NCBI GenBank assembly: GCA_963210315.1
Contig: OY723299.1
Coordinates: forward strand, 620,001-684,000
From: Rhynchopus euleeides
Lineage: Eukaryota; Euglenozoa; Diplonemea; Diplonemida; Diplonemidae
Direction: 5' to 3'
Length of the DNA stretch: 64,000 nt
Shown here: positions 52,644-62,248 of the stretch, piece after piece
Position numbering within the stretch: the first letter of the stretch is position 1
How the letters are laid out: each line of letters opens with the position of its first letter
Program-made: the position numbers and the translations under genes
The notes under the pieces: model-generated
What the model was told of the DNA's origin: nothing
Databases searched by the model: none
The model's input: only the letters and a program-made list of their open reading frames with translations

Positions 52644-53459
52644 CTACTGCATCCCAGCCACCTCATGTGCACAGGGGCCACATTCTTTGGGAAACTCGCC
52701 CCCCCCGATCCGGCGCCGCGCCTGGAAGTAAGGGACGTTGCGCGGCTCCTGCATGAGATAGGTGATGCGATCGCCACAGGTGTAGCACTCGCCCTTCCAG
52801 TCGCACGAGGGCATGTCCCACACAGCCTTGCAGCTCGCGAAGGGCAGGCACGTGAAGGAGTATCTCAGGTGGCCCGCAGGGCAGCCGTCGGCAGTCAGCT
52901 GGAACTGCGCGAGGATTTCGGGTATCTGCGTCTCATTCGCAACGCTGGAGCTCTCCCTGCACTGCACGTTGTGCAGGGAGAGGAGCCGGACGTCATCGCC
53001 TGTCGCCCTGCACCCCGAGGCATACTCCTTTGCAGGCAGGGCGCCGTACGCAGGCACCACGCAGCAACGGTATTGCACCTGCAGGCCGTTCCCACCACAT
53101 GCCATATACCTGAAGTCTGTCAACGCTTTCGCGGTGTACCCCTTGTCGGTGCAGCGGACATTGTGGTGAGCAAGGGTCTCGATACCAGCGCCCGGAGGCA
53201 CCTCGACACATGCCGTGGTGTGTTCCGAGCAGTATATTGTGCCCGCAGGCTCGTGGGAGGAGGGCCGGAAGCGCATGAATGGGGCTGTGCAGCCGTGCAG
53301 CCCCAGCTGGAACCCCGTGAGCACGCTCCGGCGTGCGGCGGTGATGGAGTGGCGCGTGACGTAGCCCACTGGCATGGTGGCGGTCAGCTTGCAGACGCTG
53401 CCACAACAGCTGGCGGCGAGCAGCAGCAGCAGAGCTGCCGACGCATGCCGGTGCCGCAT
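52644..53459 (-). CDS. Secreted Cys-rich protein of unknown family
   Basis: 271 residues from MRHRHASAALLLLLAASCCG (53459), a strong signal peptide; the open frame continues 22 codons upstream, but those would precede the hydrophobic core with Arg/Gly-rich filler. About 20 cysteines follow. Two segments repeat a pattern: ETLAHHNVRCTDKGY...RYMACGGNGLQVQYRCC and RLLSLHNVQCRESS...TADGCPAGHLRYSFTC, so the protein is an internal duplication of a domain with an HNVxC core. The C-terminus (DWKGECYTCGDRI, FPKECGPC) adds further Cys pairs. No named domain recognised; likely surface or secreted. Confidence 0.75.
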   Translation of the reverse strand: MRHRHASAALLLLLAASCCGSVCKLTATMPVGYVTRHSITAARRSVLTGFQLGLHGCTAPFMRFRPSSHEPAGTIYCSEHTTACVEVPPGAGIETLAHHNVRCTDKGYTAKALTDFRYMACGGNGLQVQYRCCVVPAYGALPAKEYASGCRATGDDVRLLSLHNVQCRESSSVANETQIPEILAQFQLTADGCPAGHLRYSFTCLPFASCKAVWDMPSCDWKGECYTCGDRITYLMQEPRNVPYFQARRRIGGGEFPKECGPCAHEVAGMQ

Positions 53460-55287
53460 CGTGAGGAGAGGGCAAGGGCAGCGGGTGTGGGGATAGCCAC
53501 CCCGACGACCCCAGCCCTGCAGCACGCCGGGCCCTGTGCGGGGGGTAAGTGGTGGTAGGTTGGATGCGTGTATCTTTTTTGAGACAGATTGCTTCCTCTC
53601 TGCTGTCTCTCATGGCTGTGTGTGGAAGTGCCCATCACAAAGCTTCAGCCAATGCGACCTCCTTCGAAACGTGTGTTTGGGGGGCGGGGGAGCAGCGGCG
53701 GGGGGGAAGGAGTGGGTGGAAGTGTGCTGGGACCACGGGGCCATCGCATCGTACACAGGGGCTTTATGCATATCTTGTGTTTTGCCCAATAACAAAGTTA
53801 TCGTTTTGTTTTGCATTTTTTCCCCACTCGCAGGGGGAAGAGGATGGAAGAGACACCCGCTTGCCTTCTGGTTGACAGCTGCGCCTGGCTGGAACCTCCA
53901 GTGGGATGCAGCCCCACCAGCAGCAATGCCGCCACATCACCTGAGAGACAGGGCGGCAAGCGTCGCGTGAGTGTGAGAGGGGCACGTTGGCAAATCACAA
54001 GCGAAGCCTGATCATTTCACGCAACGCCCCTTCCCCCCCTCCTCCTCCCGCTCCCTACCAGTGTTTTCCCTACGATGAAAACTACGATGAACTCATCATT
54101 TTTTCATTTTTTCCGAAAATTGGCTTGATGAACTCATCATAACAGGGATTTTCCTTAGGAAAAGAATCTGGGGGCTCCGAGGGTCTTCAGGGGCACTTTT
54201 TCTGATGAGGGGCAGTTTTTTCATCACGCACAGAACAAACCCCCTCCCTAACAGGCGCCACCCCCACAGGTGCTGCTATTAGATGCAGAAAAAGCTCTCT
54301 CAGTTTTTTGGTGGTGGAAGGGGGGCAAATGCGAAGAACTGACTGCGACACCTTCTTAGAAGAGAAGGGCGAACTGGAGCGCCAGGCCTCGTACAGAGGC
54401 ATCAAAACAGGCGGTGTACTTCCTCCGGCCAGCAGTGCCTGCTCATAGGACCTGTGGTCAGCATTTACATGCCATGGATGACATCCAAACGCAACAGATG
54501 TTCACTACCGTGGCCTCCGGCGGCTGGGGGGCTCCGCCCCCCAGACCCCCTATGGATTTTCGGGAAACCACTGCGCATACTTACAAAATCAGCGCGAGAA
54601 ATTTTTTTTCACACCCCCCCAAAAAATGTACCTCATCATGAGCCCCGTTTTTTTCTTGATGATCGGGAAAACACTGCTCCCTACAACCAGGGTGGGTTAT
54701 TTTTTTTTTGCAAGGGGTGTGGTTGGGGGCTGGGGTAGGGGGTGAAGAGCGGCACGTAGCGGCTGCGGTTGTGGAGAGACAATAACTAAAAAGAGGCATA
54801 TCTGGGGGGAGGGGGGCGTATTCTAGACAAAAAAAAGGGCTCCGGATTGTCGGGAGATCCCTTCCCATCTCACCCACCCCCCCTCCCCCATCACCACCAC
54901 CACCACCCCCGTTCCCAGGCACAAATCAGAAGACGGCGAAACGGCATCAGGGGGTTTGCTGTACCCCTCCCCCCGCCACAGCGACAGGAGAGGAGAGTTG
55001 CTTAGCTTTGGTTCGCTTTTGTACAGAAGCAACTCCCCCAGCCTGATGAGAAGAGGTTGCTGAACGATCTGAACAATTTTTTTGGCCGTGTTCGTAGCGC
55101 CCCCCCCCCCCATGTTGTTTTTGTTGCACAGCTATGTCGAAGCGTGAACGCATCACAAAACAAAAAAACGAGCAAAGAGCGGCTGTACTGTTTTTTTTGA
55201 CACTGGCAGGTGTCCCTGTTTGCAGCAAAAAAAAATGTCTGGCAAATCACAACAAAGCGGATCGCCACCATTGGTGCCCCTGATTTA
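53460..55287. other. Intergenic spacer
   Basis: No gene recognised. One isolated GC-rich module lies at 54494-54550. GATGAACTCATCAT motifs repeat at about 54085-54140; T and G/C runs are frequent. Confidence 0.45.
54494..54550. repeat. Single GC-rich palindromic module
   Basis: Reverse-orientation copy: CACTACCGTGGCCTCCGG then GGCTGGGGGGCTCCGCC, directly preceded by a CAGATGTT tag. It stands alone, without the linker seen elsewhere. Confidence 0.75.
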
Positions 55288-56257
55288 CCCCTTTTTCACT
55301 ACGCACAAACTACGCAATCTGGGGGGGGGGGGGGTCTCGCTTTTTGGTCCCCCCCCAGTTTTTTTTGGTCCCCCTTTCTGTGTGGCTACTGAGACAGGAC
55401 TGGAGGCACTGCGCTGACCGAGCAAAAAATTATTGCCAGAACTCACTATACACCGTACGAAAGAACGCACGACATGTGGGGCGGGACTCCAGAAACACCT
55501 GGGCAAGGTTGCCCCATGCCCAGAAACACCTGAGAAGGAAGTGAGTTCCAGGAGCCGCGTAGAACACCCTCGAGATTGTGAATGATGATACGATCACAGC
55601 CTTCAGGGCGCTGCGAGGTGCCACCCTGAAGGTGGCCCTTGACATCAAGGAGAGCGTCGGCCGAGGGGTCGACGAAAAGCTGAAGAAGGCGCTACTGGCA
55701 CTGGATCCCGCGGGGTATACGGAGGTCACCGCCACACAGGCAACCTCCGCTGACAACGTCCAGGAGACGTTATCCGAGGGGATCACAACGGCACTAGAGA
55801 TCTGTGTCACGGGATCCAGGCGCCCACTCTCCCTCGACGGTCTGGGGATTGTTGTTGGGTATGGTGTCGTTTCCTGCAGCTGCAAAAAAGCGTAGCAACT
55901 GTGCTTCCTTCTTCCTTAATGATGCGTTGACGCTTCCACCCGGAGGAGCTGAAGCAGGCACCGCTTAATGATGCGTTGATGCTTCCACCCGACGAGCTGA
56001 AGCAGGCACCGCGCCAAAGGGCACCCCCAAAGAGACCTGCAAAGACTGCGTCGAAACCCGCACCGAAGGCTGCCAGCGCTGCAGCACCTGAAGAACCTGC
56101 AGCACCTGCAGCACCTGAAGCGCCTGCACCCTCACTGACCCCGGAACAGCAAGAACTCCTTGAGTTTGGGGTCCCGGCATAGAGACAGAGAATGGCTGAG
56201 TAAATCAAAAAATGAGACCCCCCCCCCTTTTCACTACGCACAAACTACGCAATATGG
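55288..56257. mobile_element. Direct-repeat-flanked insertion, candidate transposon
   Basis: A ~32-bp direct repeat (CTTTTTCACTACGCACAAAC core) lies at 55288-55320 and 56225-56257. Just inside are GGGGTCTCGCTTTTT and AAAAAATGAGACCCC, a weak inverted pair. The inside carries coding-looking segments (55578-55895; 55970-56181) and a 49-bp tandem duplication at about 55916-56012. The flanking repeat is long for a DNA transposon, so the type is open. Confidence 0.45.
55578..55895 (+). CDS. Uncharacterised frame within the candidate insertion
   Basis: 105 codons beginning MNDDTITAFRALRGATL and containing KVALDIKESVGRGVDEKLKK; composition looks coding. A nearby plus frame (about 55970-56181) reads LPPDELKQAPRQRAPPKRP and then Ala/Pro/Glu-rich, ending LEFGVPA. 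The two may be exons of one gene (a GTATGG...TGCAG stretch lies near 55858-55880) or unrelated. Lys/Ala/Pro richness recalls the first gene of the CACTA-like element, but no alignment is claimed. Confidence 0.3.
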   Translation: MNDDTITAFRALRGATLKVALDIKESVGRGVDEKLKKALLALDPAGYTEVTATQATSADNVQETLSEGITTALEICVTGSRRPLSLDGLGIVVGYGVVSCSCKKA

Positions 56258-56353
56258 GGTCGTCAGGGGCACCAACCATGGCATCAAGCATTGGCATCGA
56301 ACCGCTATAATCTTATCAGCCACCCTCCCCCCCCCCCCCCATCACGCCCCTGT

Positions 56354-57945
56354 CAGGCATGTCGCTAAGCGTCGACCGTCGACCCAGTGATTTGAGGTTT
56401 CCCCCCCAGTGCTCCCGCTAAGAAAAAAACCGGTCATATATGACCAAAAAAAAGGGGTCCGAAAAACGTGCCGGTCATATATGACCGGAGGGGGGGCCGG
56501 TCATATATGACCGGTCATATCTGACTGGTGGGTCCTGGGCAGGTGGGCCAGTCAGGTTTGTGGGGGGCGAAGCACTACAAACCTGACTGGCCACTGAAAC
56601 AATACAGAGCAATTGTGATACTTCAGGTGTCCTCGCGTAGCAGCTGCAGGAAAATGTCGGAGATTACTGGACATCCACTGCAGCTGGCACCAGGCCTGGC
56701 ATGCTAACAACCCATCTCGGAGGAACATCCCTCTTGTTGGAAGAGCTGCGACTTCAAGATGCAGGTGAACCCACTCAGCGAATCTCAAAAAGAGGCGGGC
56801 AATGATGGGATGTGCAAGGAACAAATGTTCACTACCGTGGCCTCCGGCGGCTAGGGGGCTCCGCCCCCAGACCCCCTTTTGTGGAATCTAGATTCGGAAG
56901 CCGCCCAGGAAGATGAAAGCAGCCTATCTCGCCCAAAACCTGTCGCCCTGCAGAACGAATGCTCACTACCGTGGCCTCCGGCGGCTGGGGGGCTCCGCCC
57001 CCCAGACCCCCCCTGTCGCGTGTGCCTGTCTCGCAAGTCTTTCTTGCGAGACTGGCCATCTCCCGCTGAGTCTCGGGCGCGCGAAGCGCGCCCGAGAAAA
57101 ATTTTCACTGAACGGGAAGGGGGGGAAAAAAAATATCCAAAAATCCCAAAAACAAAAATGACCGGCCCATCGGCCTTAGCGGGAACACTGTTCCCCCCCC
57201 ATAAAAAAGCGTCGACCCAGCGTCGACCCAGTGGACTGGGTTGACGCTTGGTCGAGGCTTGGAGCGTCGACCCAGTGGAACTGGGTTGCCATTCAAGCCT
57301 GGACCAAGCGTCAACCCATTTATTACACTGGGTCGACGCTAACCTAGCGTTGACCCGGTTACACTGGGTCGACGCTCACCAAGCGTCGACCAAGCGTCAA
57401 CCCACTTTCACTGGGTCGACGTCGAAGAGAGTATGGTTTTGCAGGAACAGATGCTCACTACCGTGGCCTCCGGCGGCTGCCGGGAACCGACGCGCCTCTC
57501 CCAGTCGCCTCAGGGGGCGCAGCCAACTCACACAGAATCTGTACACCCACAATGAACAGATGTTCACTACCGTGGCCTCCGGCGGCTGGGGGGCTCTGCC
57601 CCCCAGACCCCCCATCTCGCGTGCCCGTCTAGTAACCAAGTCCTTGCGCTTTGACGGCCGTGGCATATCAGGGGGCAGCGTCGAAATCATGGTCCCGAAA
57701 GCCATTTTTTTCGGTTTCCTCCGGCACCCGACGGCGCGAGCGGGAGAGGAACCACGGAAGGAACCCAGCGCCTCACACCGTGCCCACCTAGTGGTCCACC
57801 GATGGGAAAATTTGGGAACAACACGAGCGCGCGCGAAGCGCGCGCGAGAAAAATTGACCCCTAGTGTTTTCCCCCCTGATCCCCCCCCAAAACAGGAGCG
57901 TCAACCCACCAAATCTGCAAAATCGAAAAGTTAGCGACAGGCCTG
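56354..57945. mobile_element. Family I transposon, copy 3, inverted and split by a hAT-like insertion
   Basis: Ends CAGGCATGTCGCTAA (56354) and TTAGCGACAGGCCTG (to 57945) match Family I in reverse. A perfect 9-bp target duplication CGCCCCTGT lies at 56345-56353 and 57946-57954. Removing the nested element (56407-57190) leaves about 800 bp collinear with copies 1 and 2, including the GTCGAC-rich block, two GC modules (57444-57480, shortened; 57554-57613) and the CG-alternating hairpin near 57830. Confidence 0.88.
56407..57190. mobile_element. Non-autonomous hAT-like element nested in Family I copy 3
   Basis: 784 bp with 16-bp inverted ends CAGTG(C/T)TCCCGCTAAG (one mismatch) and an 8-bp duplication TTCCCCCC on both sides (56399-56406, 57191-57198), both typical of hAT elements. 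The left part holds four GGTCATATATGACC-type palindromes (56430-56524) and a 16-bp-stem hairpin (56547-56592, GGCCAGTCAGGTTTGT arms). Two GC modules lie at 56821-56878 and 56953-57013. No transposase frame. Confidence 0.85.
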
Positions 57946-58192
57946 CGCCCCTGTGTTTGCTCCGCACTCAACGCACTCAATGCGTCCGGACAACGCAACA
58001 CCCCAACATAACACCTATACACACACATCTCTTGTCACCAACACTCTATATCCCAATGCCCACACCCACTGGGGATGTGACGTTGCCACCACCACCACCA
58101 CCACCACCACCACCATGGAATAAGAAAGCAAAAATAATCATCAGACAGGGTTTTGAAGGCTTCGTTCAAGCTGTTCTAAAAGACAGGGGGGG

Positions 58193-58229
<37 letters not shown>

Positions 58230-58849
58230 AGAGGAGGGGGGGGGGCAGGGGGGGACAGCCAATTCGATAAAAACGTGGTGAAAGGGGGGAGGGGGGGGGG
58301 AAGGGGGGGGGGTACAGAGCCGATCCTTACACAACGCATACGCCCCCCCCCCCCCCCCCCCACTCAAGTCGCATGCAATGCGTAGGCGCGTCCGATACCT
58401 CCGAAGGTGTCGCACGGCCTGTGCTGTGCTCACCATGCTGTGCAGGGAAAAACAGATCCCAGCTGGGGGGGGTGGGGTGGGGTGGGGTGGGGTGGGGTGA
58501 CAGACTCCTTTCTTCGGGGGGGCATCGAGCGAGGGACAGGGCGGGGGAGGGAGGGCAGCAGGGGGCTGGAGGGGATGCCTTTCGGGACGGGTTAGGCAAT
58601 GCAGCGGAAATGCGTGTCGTTTTTTTTTGATTGGCTCTTTCGTGCAGCCAGCAGGCGGGGGGGGCCCTTTCCGAAGGCTTTTCTGCTGCGGTGCCGGCCC
58701 GGCTGACCCCCCCCACAACCCAAACGTTTGCCAATTGGGCAGGTGAGATTTGACTGAGACGATCTCACTGCCCCTTGTGAGGTGACTGCGTCGCCTTCTT
58801 CTCAAGGGTGAGCGTCTGCTGCCTCGGCTCACCTGTGGTGAAGGGGGTG
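57946..58849. other. Intergenic spacer with simple repeats
   Basis: (CCA)n at about 58085-58116, (GGGTGA)n at about 58193-58230, G and C runs at 58286-58310 and 58346-58361, and (GGGGT)n at about 58468-58499. No gene. The G-rich arrays could form quadruplexes. Confidence 0.6.
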
Positions 58850-61800
58850 TCATGAAGGGGTGCCGTGTGCATGCATCAGTGTGGTGAACCAGTGGGGAGG
58901 AGGGCGCTTCAAACAACAGAGTGTCATCGGGGTGCGTTCCACACCGCAACAGGAGATCACTTTGCACTGATGCCACGTCAAAAAAATCCTAGCGGTGGAC
59001 ATACCCTTAACCGGCTTATACTTCCGACCCCGCTTTGAGGAGGATGGCTTGTCTGGTGTCCCTGGGCCCTCGCGCCTGCCGCGCTTGGCGGGGGTTTCGT
59101 CCTCCGTACCTCCACTGGCACCGCCGACGCCGTTGGCTGCACCGCCCCGCTTGCGCTTCTTCGATGCGTCGCCATCCGCACCACCGCCGGTTGCCAAGCT
59201 CTGCGCGAGGTGCAGCTTCGCAACTTCAGGATCTTCGGACGGCGCGTCGAGGAGGCCACACTGATCCAGCACAGCCGTGCGGACCACCCAGTATTTGTTG
59301 GAGGTGTCCTTCGCTGCAAACTCGCGAATCTTCCTGTCAATTGTCGTCTTCTTCATCTCAGGGTATTTATCCTGCATCGACCCCACCATATACAGCACCG
59401 TATGCGTCGAGAGATGCACGATCTTCGCCAGAGCCGCCGTCTTCTCCTCATCCCACAGCACCTTCGGGCCCTTCTCCCCCGCCTTCTCCGTCTTCGACGC
59501 ACTCCGCACCTTCAGCAGCGAATCCCTCTCCCACAGCTTGTCGCAGTCATCGGCAAACATAGCCTTCCCGAGGGGCTCCTCTTTGGGGACCTCCATCGCA
59601 CCCCCCTCGGCACCTCCACCGAGCGGGATAAACGCCGACATGTCGACATGACCCCCTGCGGTTTTCCGCAGCAGGTTCTGCGAAAAGGCCCAGTCAGAGA
59701 TGACGTTATTGCGGAACAGGTCCGCAAACCCCTTCCCCTCCGCGAAGATCCTGTTAGCATCCTGGCAGCTGAGGTACGGCGCCACCTCTGGGGACGACCC
59801 ATGCGCCCGCGACATCTGCTCCGCCGCCTCCGAATACCGATGCCGCCGCAGAGGCCCCGCGATGTAGATCAACTCCTCCGCGCTCGCCTTCCGCAGCCCT
59901 GTGATGGGCCAGCGGAGGACGGAGCTCCTCGCCGCACCACCCTGCGTCGCACTGCCCCTCGGGAGAATGTCGTTTGCATCGTCGTCGTCCTCCGAGTCGG
60001 AGTCCACCATATAGGTGAGCCTCCCGATGCCCTCACGCATCTCATCCGCATTGTCTTCGGATTCCGACGCCTCGACAAACGAGCAGGCCGAGGCTTGCCC
60101 ATCCTGGTCAGAGGAGTCGTCACTCCCAGAGCTGCTCGCCTCCTCATCAGAATCATCGTCGTACATCATGACGTCCTGCTCCGCGGTGTCGGTGTAATCC
60201 AGATCTGCATCGCGGGGCATCGCTTCTCCCAGGGGCCAGACCGCAGCCATCGAAGGGGTAGGCTCCGGCGCACTCCCGCAGTATTGCATCGAGTCTGGAT
60301 CGGAGCAGTCGCGGTGGGCGAGGATTTCTAACGGAGGGCCGCCCCTCGCGATCAGGTCGTGGAACATGTTGCAGGACATCGCCTTCACCGCAGCCAGCAT
60401 GTCCTCCCGGAGCGACTCCACAGAGGGCGGGGCTGGCGGGGGTGTGGCGTCCTCACCTTCCCCTTCGGCTGCGGAGGGTTCCCCGTCGGCAGCATCGCCC
60501 TCCCCGAAAATGCATTTGAAGACGTTGCAGCTCCGCATCGCTTCAGGCGCGGCGGTTTTCTCCTCCAGGGGCAGGGGGTAGATGCCGCCGGCGCTGCCGC
60601 CGGCACCCCCACCTGCCTTCTCCAGGATGGAGAAGCGGTGCGCATCGAAGGGATTATACGTCGCGTCCCTCCTGGCGTATGACTCCACCACCCCGCCCCC
60701 GGCCTGCTTTGCAGAGGGGTCACCCCCCTCCGCCTTCGCCTTTGCGGGGTGCTTTTTCACGGAGAAGAACTTCATGAGGTTCAGCTGGCTGGGGCCTGCG
60801 GGCTTCTTCTCCTTCCCGGGAGCTGCTGCCGCTGCGGGGGCTGGGGCATCCTTCGCTGCTGCTGCGTCCGGACCCCCCTGGGCTGCTTCGGGGTCAGCCG
60901 GCACAGCCGGCGGGGCTGCCGGAGCTCCATCGAGGGCGGCAGCAGCTGCAACAGGAGCTCCGCTTGGGAGCTGGAGAGGCGTTGTGCCGGCCGAAGGAGT
61001 CGGTGCCGCAGAGGGGGCATCCAGCGCAGGCTTCGCCGCCAGCGCCTCCGTGCACCGCGCCAGGGCCTTCGGGGGAAGGCCTAGTTGTGACAGCTCCGCA
61101 GCGGTGCCCCAGACGCACCTCTTCACAGCGGAGAAGCGCTGCTGCACCCTCTTCTTCGGCACGCCTGCGAAGTAATCCTTGAGGTGTGTCCGGAAGGCAT
61201 CCGCCATCTTGTCGTAGAGCGCGTCCTCCGGGGTTTCCCCCTGCTCGGAGATGTGCGTCAGCACGTCGTAGATGCATACGGTGGCGGATTTTGCTGCTTT
61301 AGTCTTGTCAGACCCATCTTTCCCCTTCCGTGCCGGTTTGGCAGGCGCGGTGGCGGTGGCGGTGGGGGTGGCGGTGGCGGTGGCTGCGGCAGCCGCAGCG
61401 GGCGGAGGTGCCGCGGCGTTTTCCTCATCCCCCGCCATCGCCTCGTCCCCCGCCCCACCCTTCTGCGCCGCGGCGTCCGCCAGCATCGCCGCAACCGACA
61501 GCAGGGTCGGCGTCACATCCAGCGACATGCTGTTCTCCATATCGGGCAGCAGCTCCCCCTGCAGCAACCCGGGCTGCTGGAGTGCGGGGCCCCCTCCACC
61601 TCCACCTCCACCTCCACTCCCTGCTGCCGCATCGACTGCAGCCTCGACGGTGATCCCGGGGATATCCGCAACAGCCTCTGCCGCAGGGGGCTCAGTTGTC
61701 GCGGGGGTGGCGGTGGTGGTAGCGGTGGCAGCATTTGCGGCCCCACCAACACTCTCCGCCGCATCAGAGGCAGGCGTAGGGCTTGCCTCATCCGCCGCGC

Positions 61801-62248
61801 TGCCCTGGGAAGCTTCGGGCTGCGGTGGCGGAGGAGGCGGTGGCGATGCGGATGACGTGGCAGCAGACGGAGCCTCCGCTGGCACACCCCCACTCGCAAC
61901 CGGCGCAGCGGCGGCTGCAGCATCCGCTGCCTTCGGGGAAGGCGTGCCGGAGGTGGGGCTGGGGGTGCGGGAGGCAGCTGCCGCCGCCGCCGCCGCCGCC
62001 GCCACTCTGGCAGGCTTCCTGAGAAACATCGAGGGCACCCTTCTCTGCGGCTGCGCCGCAGCCGGCGGAGGGGTGGGCGCTGGCGCTGCGGCGGGCTGTG
62101 CGGCAGCAGGCCCACTCACCCCAGCCTCCGCAGAAGAACCCCCCGCCTCCGGCTGGTTCTGACTCTCCGGAGGAGATGCCTCCTGGGTCGCCTCTGGGAT
62201 CGAGGGGGGCGCTGTGCCGCTGGCATCCGGTGTCGCTGGGTTGGCCAT
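58850..62248 (-). CDS. CAF-1 large subunit (p150/CHAF1A)-like protein
   Basis: 1,132 residues from MANPATPDASG (62248); the frame is open to 62410. The N-terminal 420 residues are low-complexity Ala/Pro/Ser/Gly. Near residue 487 is QLNLMKFF, a textbook PCNA-binding PIP box (Q-x2-L-x2-FF), followed by KKHPAKAKAEG. ATYNPFDAHRF and DADLDYTDTAEQ...DDDSDEEASSSGSDDSS then parallel the conserved middle and acidic domain of CAF-1 p150 (which has DYEVDSDEEWEEEE). The region at about 930-1005 (KIVHLSTHTV...YPEMKKTTIDRKIREFA...WVVRTAVLDQCGL) resembles its C-terminal winged helix. The tail is basic (KKRKRGG, KRGRREG, KRGRKYKP). CAF-1 deposits H3-H4 behind replication forks through PCNA. The last ~35 residues look unlike coding sequence; an intron near 59010 is possible. 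Confidence 0.65.
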   Translation of the reverse strand: MANPATPDASGTAPPSIPEATQEASPPESQNQPEAGGSSAEAGVSGPAAAQPAAAPAPTPPPAAAQPQRRVPSMFLRKPARVAAAAAAAAAASRTPSPTSGTPSPKAADAAAAAAPVASGGVPAEAPSAATSSASPPPPPPPQPEASQGSAADEASPTPASDAAESVGGAANAATATTTATPATTEPPAAEAVADIPGITVEAAVDAAAGSGGGGGGGGGPALQQPGLLQGELLPDMENSMSLDVTPTLLSVAAMLADAAAQKGGAGDEAMAGDEENAAAPPPAAAAAATATATPTATATAPAKPARKGKDGSDKTKAAKSATVCIYDVLTHISEQGETPEDALYDKMADAFRTHLKDYFAGVPKKRVQQRFSAVKRCVWGTAAELSQLGLPPKALARCTEALAAKPALDAPSAAPTPSAGTTPLQLPSGAPVAAAAALDGAPAAPPAVPADPEAAQGGPDAAAAKDAPAPAAAAAPGKEKKPAGPSQLNLMKFFSVKKHPAKAKAEGGDPSAKQAGGGVVESYARRDATYNPFDAHRFSILEKAGGGAGGSAGGIYPLPLEEKTAAPEAMRSCNVFKCIFGEGDAADGEPSAAEGEGEDATPPPAPPSVESLREDMLAAVKAMSCNMFHDLIARGGPPLEILAHRDCSDPDSMQYCGSAPEPTPSMAAVWPLGEAMPRDADLDYTDTAEQDVMMYDDDSDEEASSSGSDDSSDQDGQASACSFVEASESEDNADEMREGIGRLTYMVDSDSEDDDDANDILPRGSATQGGAARSSVLRWPITGLRKASAEELIYIAGPLRRHRYSEAAEQMSRAHGSSPEVAPYLSCQDANRIFAEGKGFADLFRNNVISDWAFSQNLLRKTAGGHVDMSAFIPLGGGAEGGAMEVPKEEPLGKAMFADDCDKLWERDSLLKVRSASKTEKAGEKGPKVLWDEEKTAALAKIVHLSTHTVLYMVGSMQDKYPEMKKTTIDRKIREFAAKDTSNKYWVVRTAVLDQCGLLDAPSEDPEVAKLHLAQSLATGGGADGDASKKRKRGGAANGVGGASGGTEDETPAKRGRREGPGTPDKPSSSKRGRKYKPVKGMSTARIFLTWHQCKVISCCGVERTPMTLCCLKRPPPHWFTTLMHAHGTPS

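Noticed and set aside
58190-58235. (GGGTGA)n as telomere repeat
   Set aside because: Only about six units, embedded in ordinary spacer with genes on both sides; a simple repeat.
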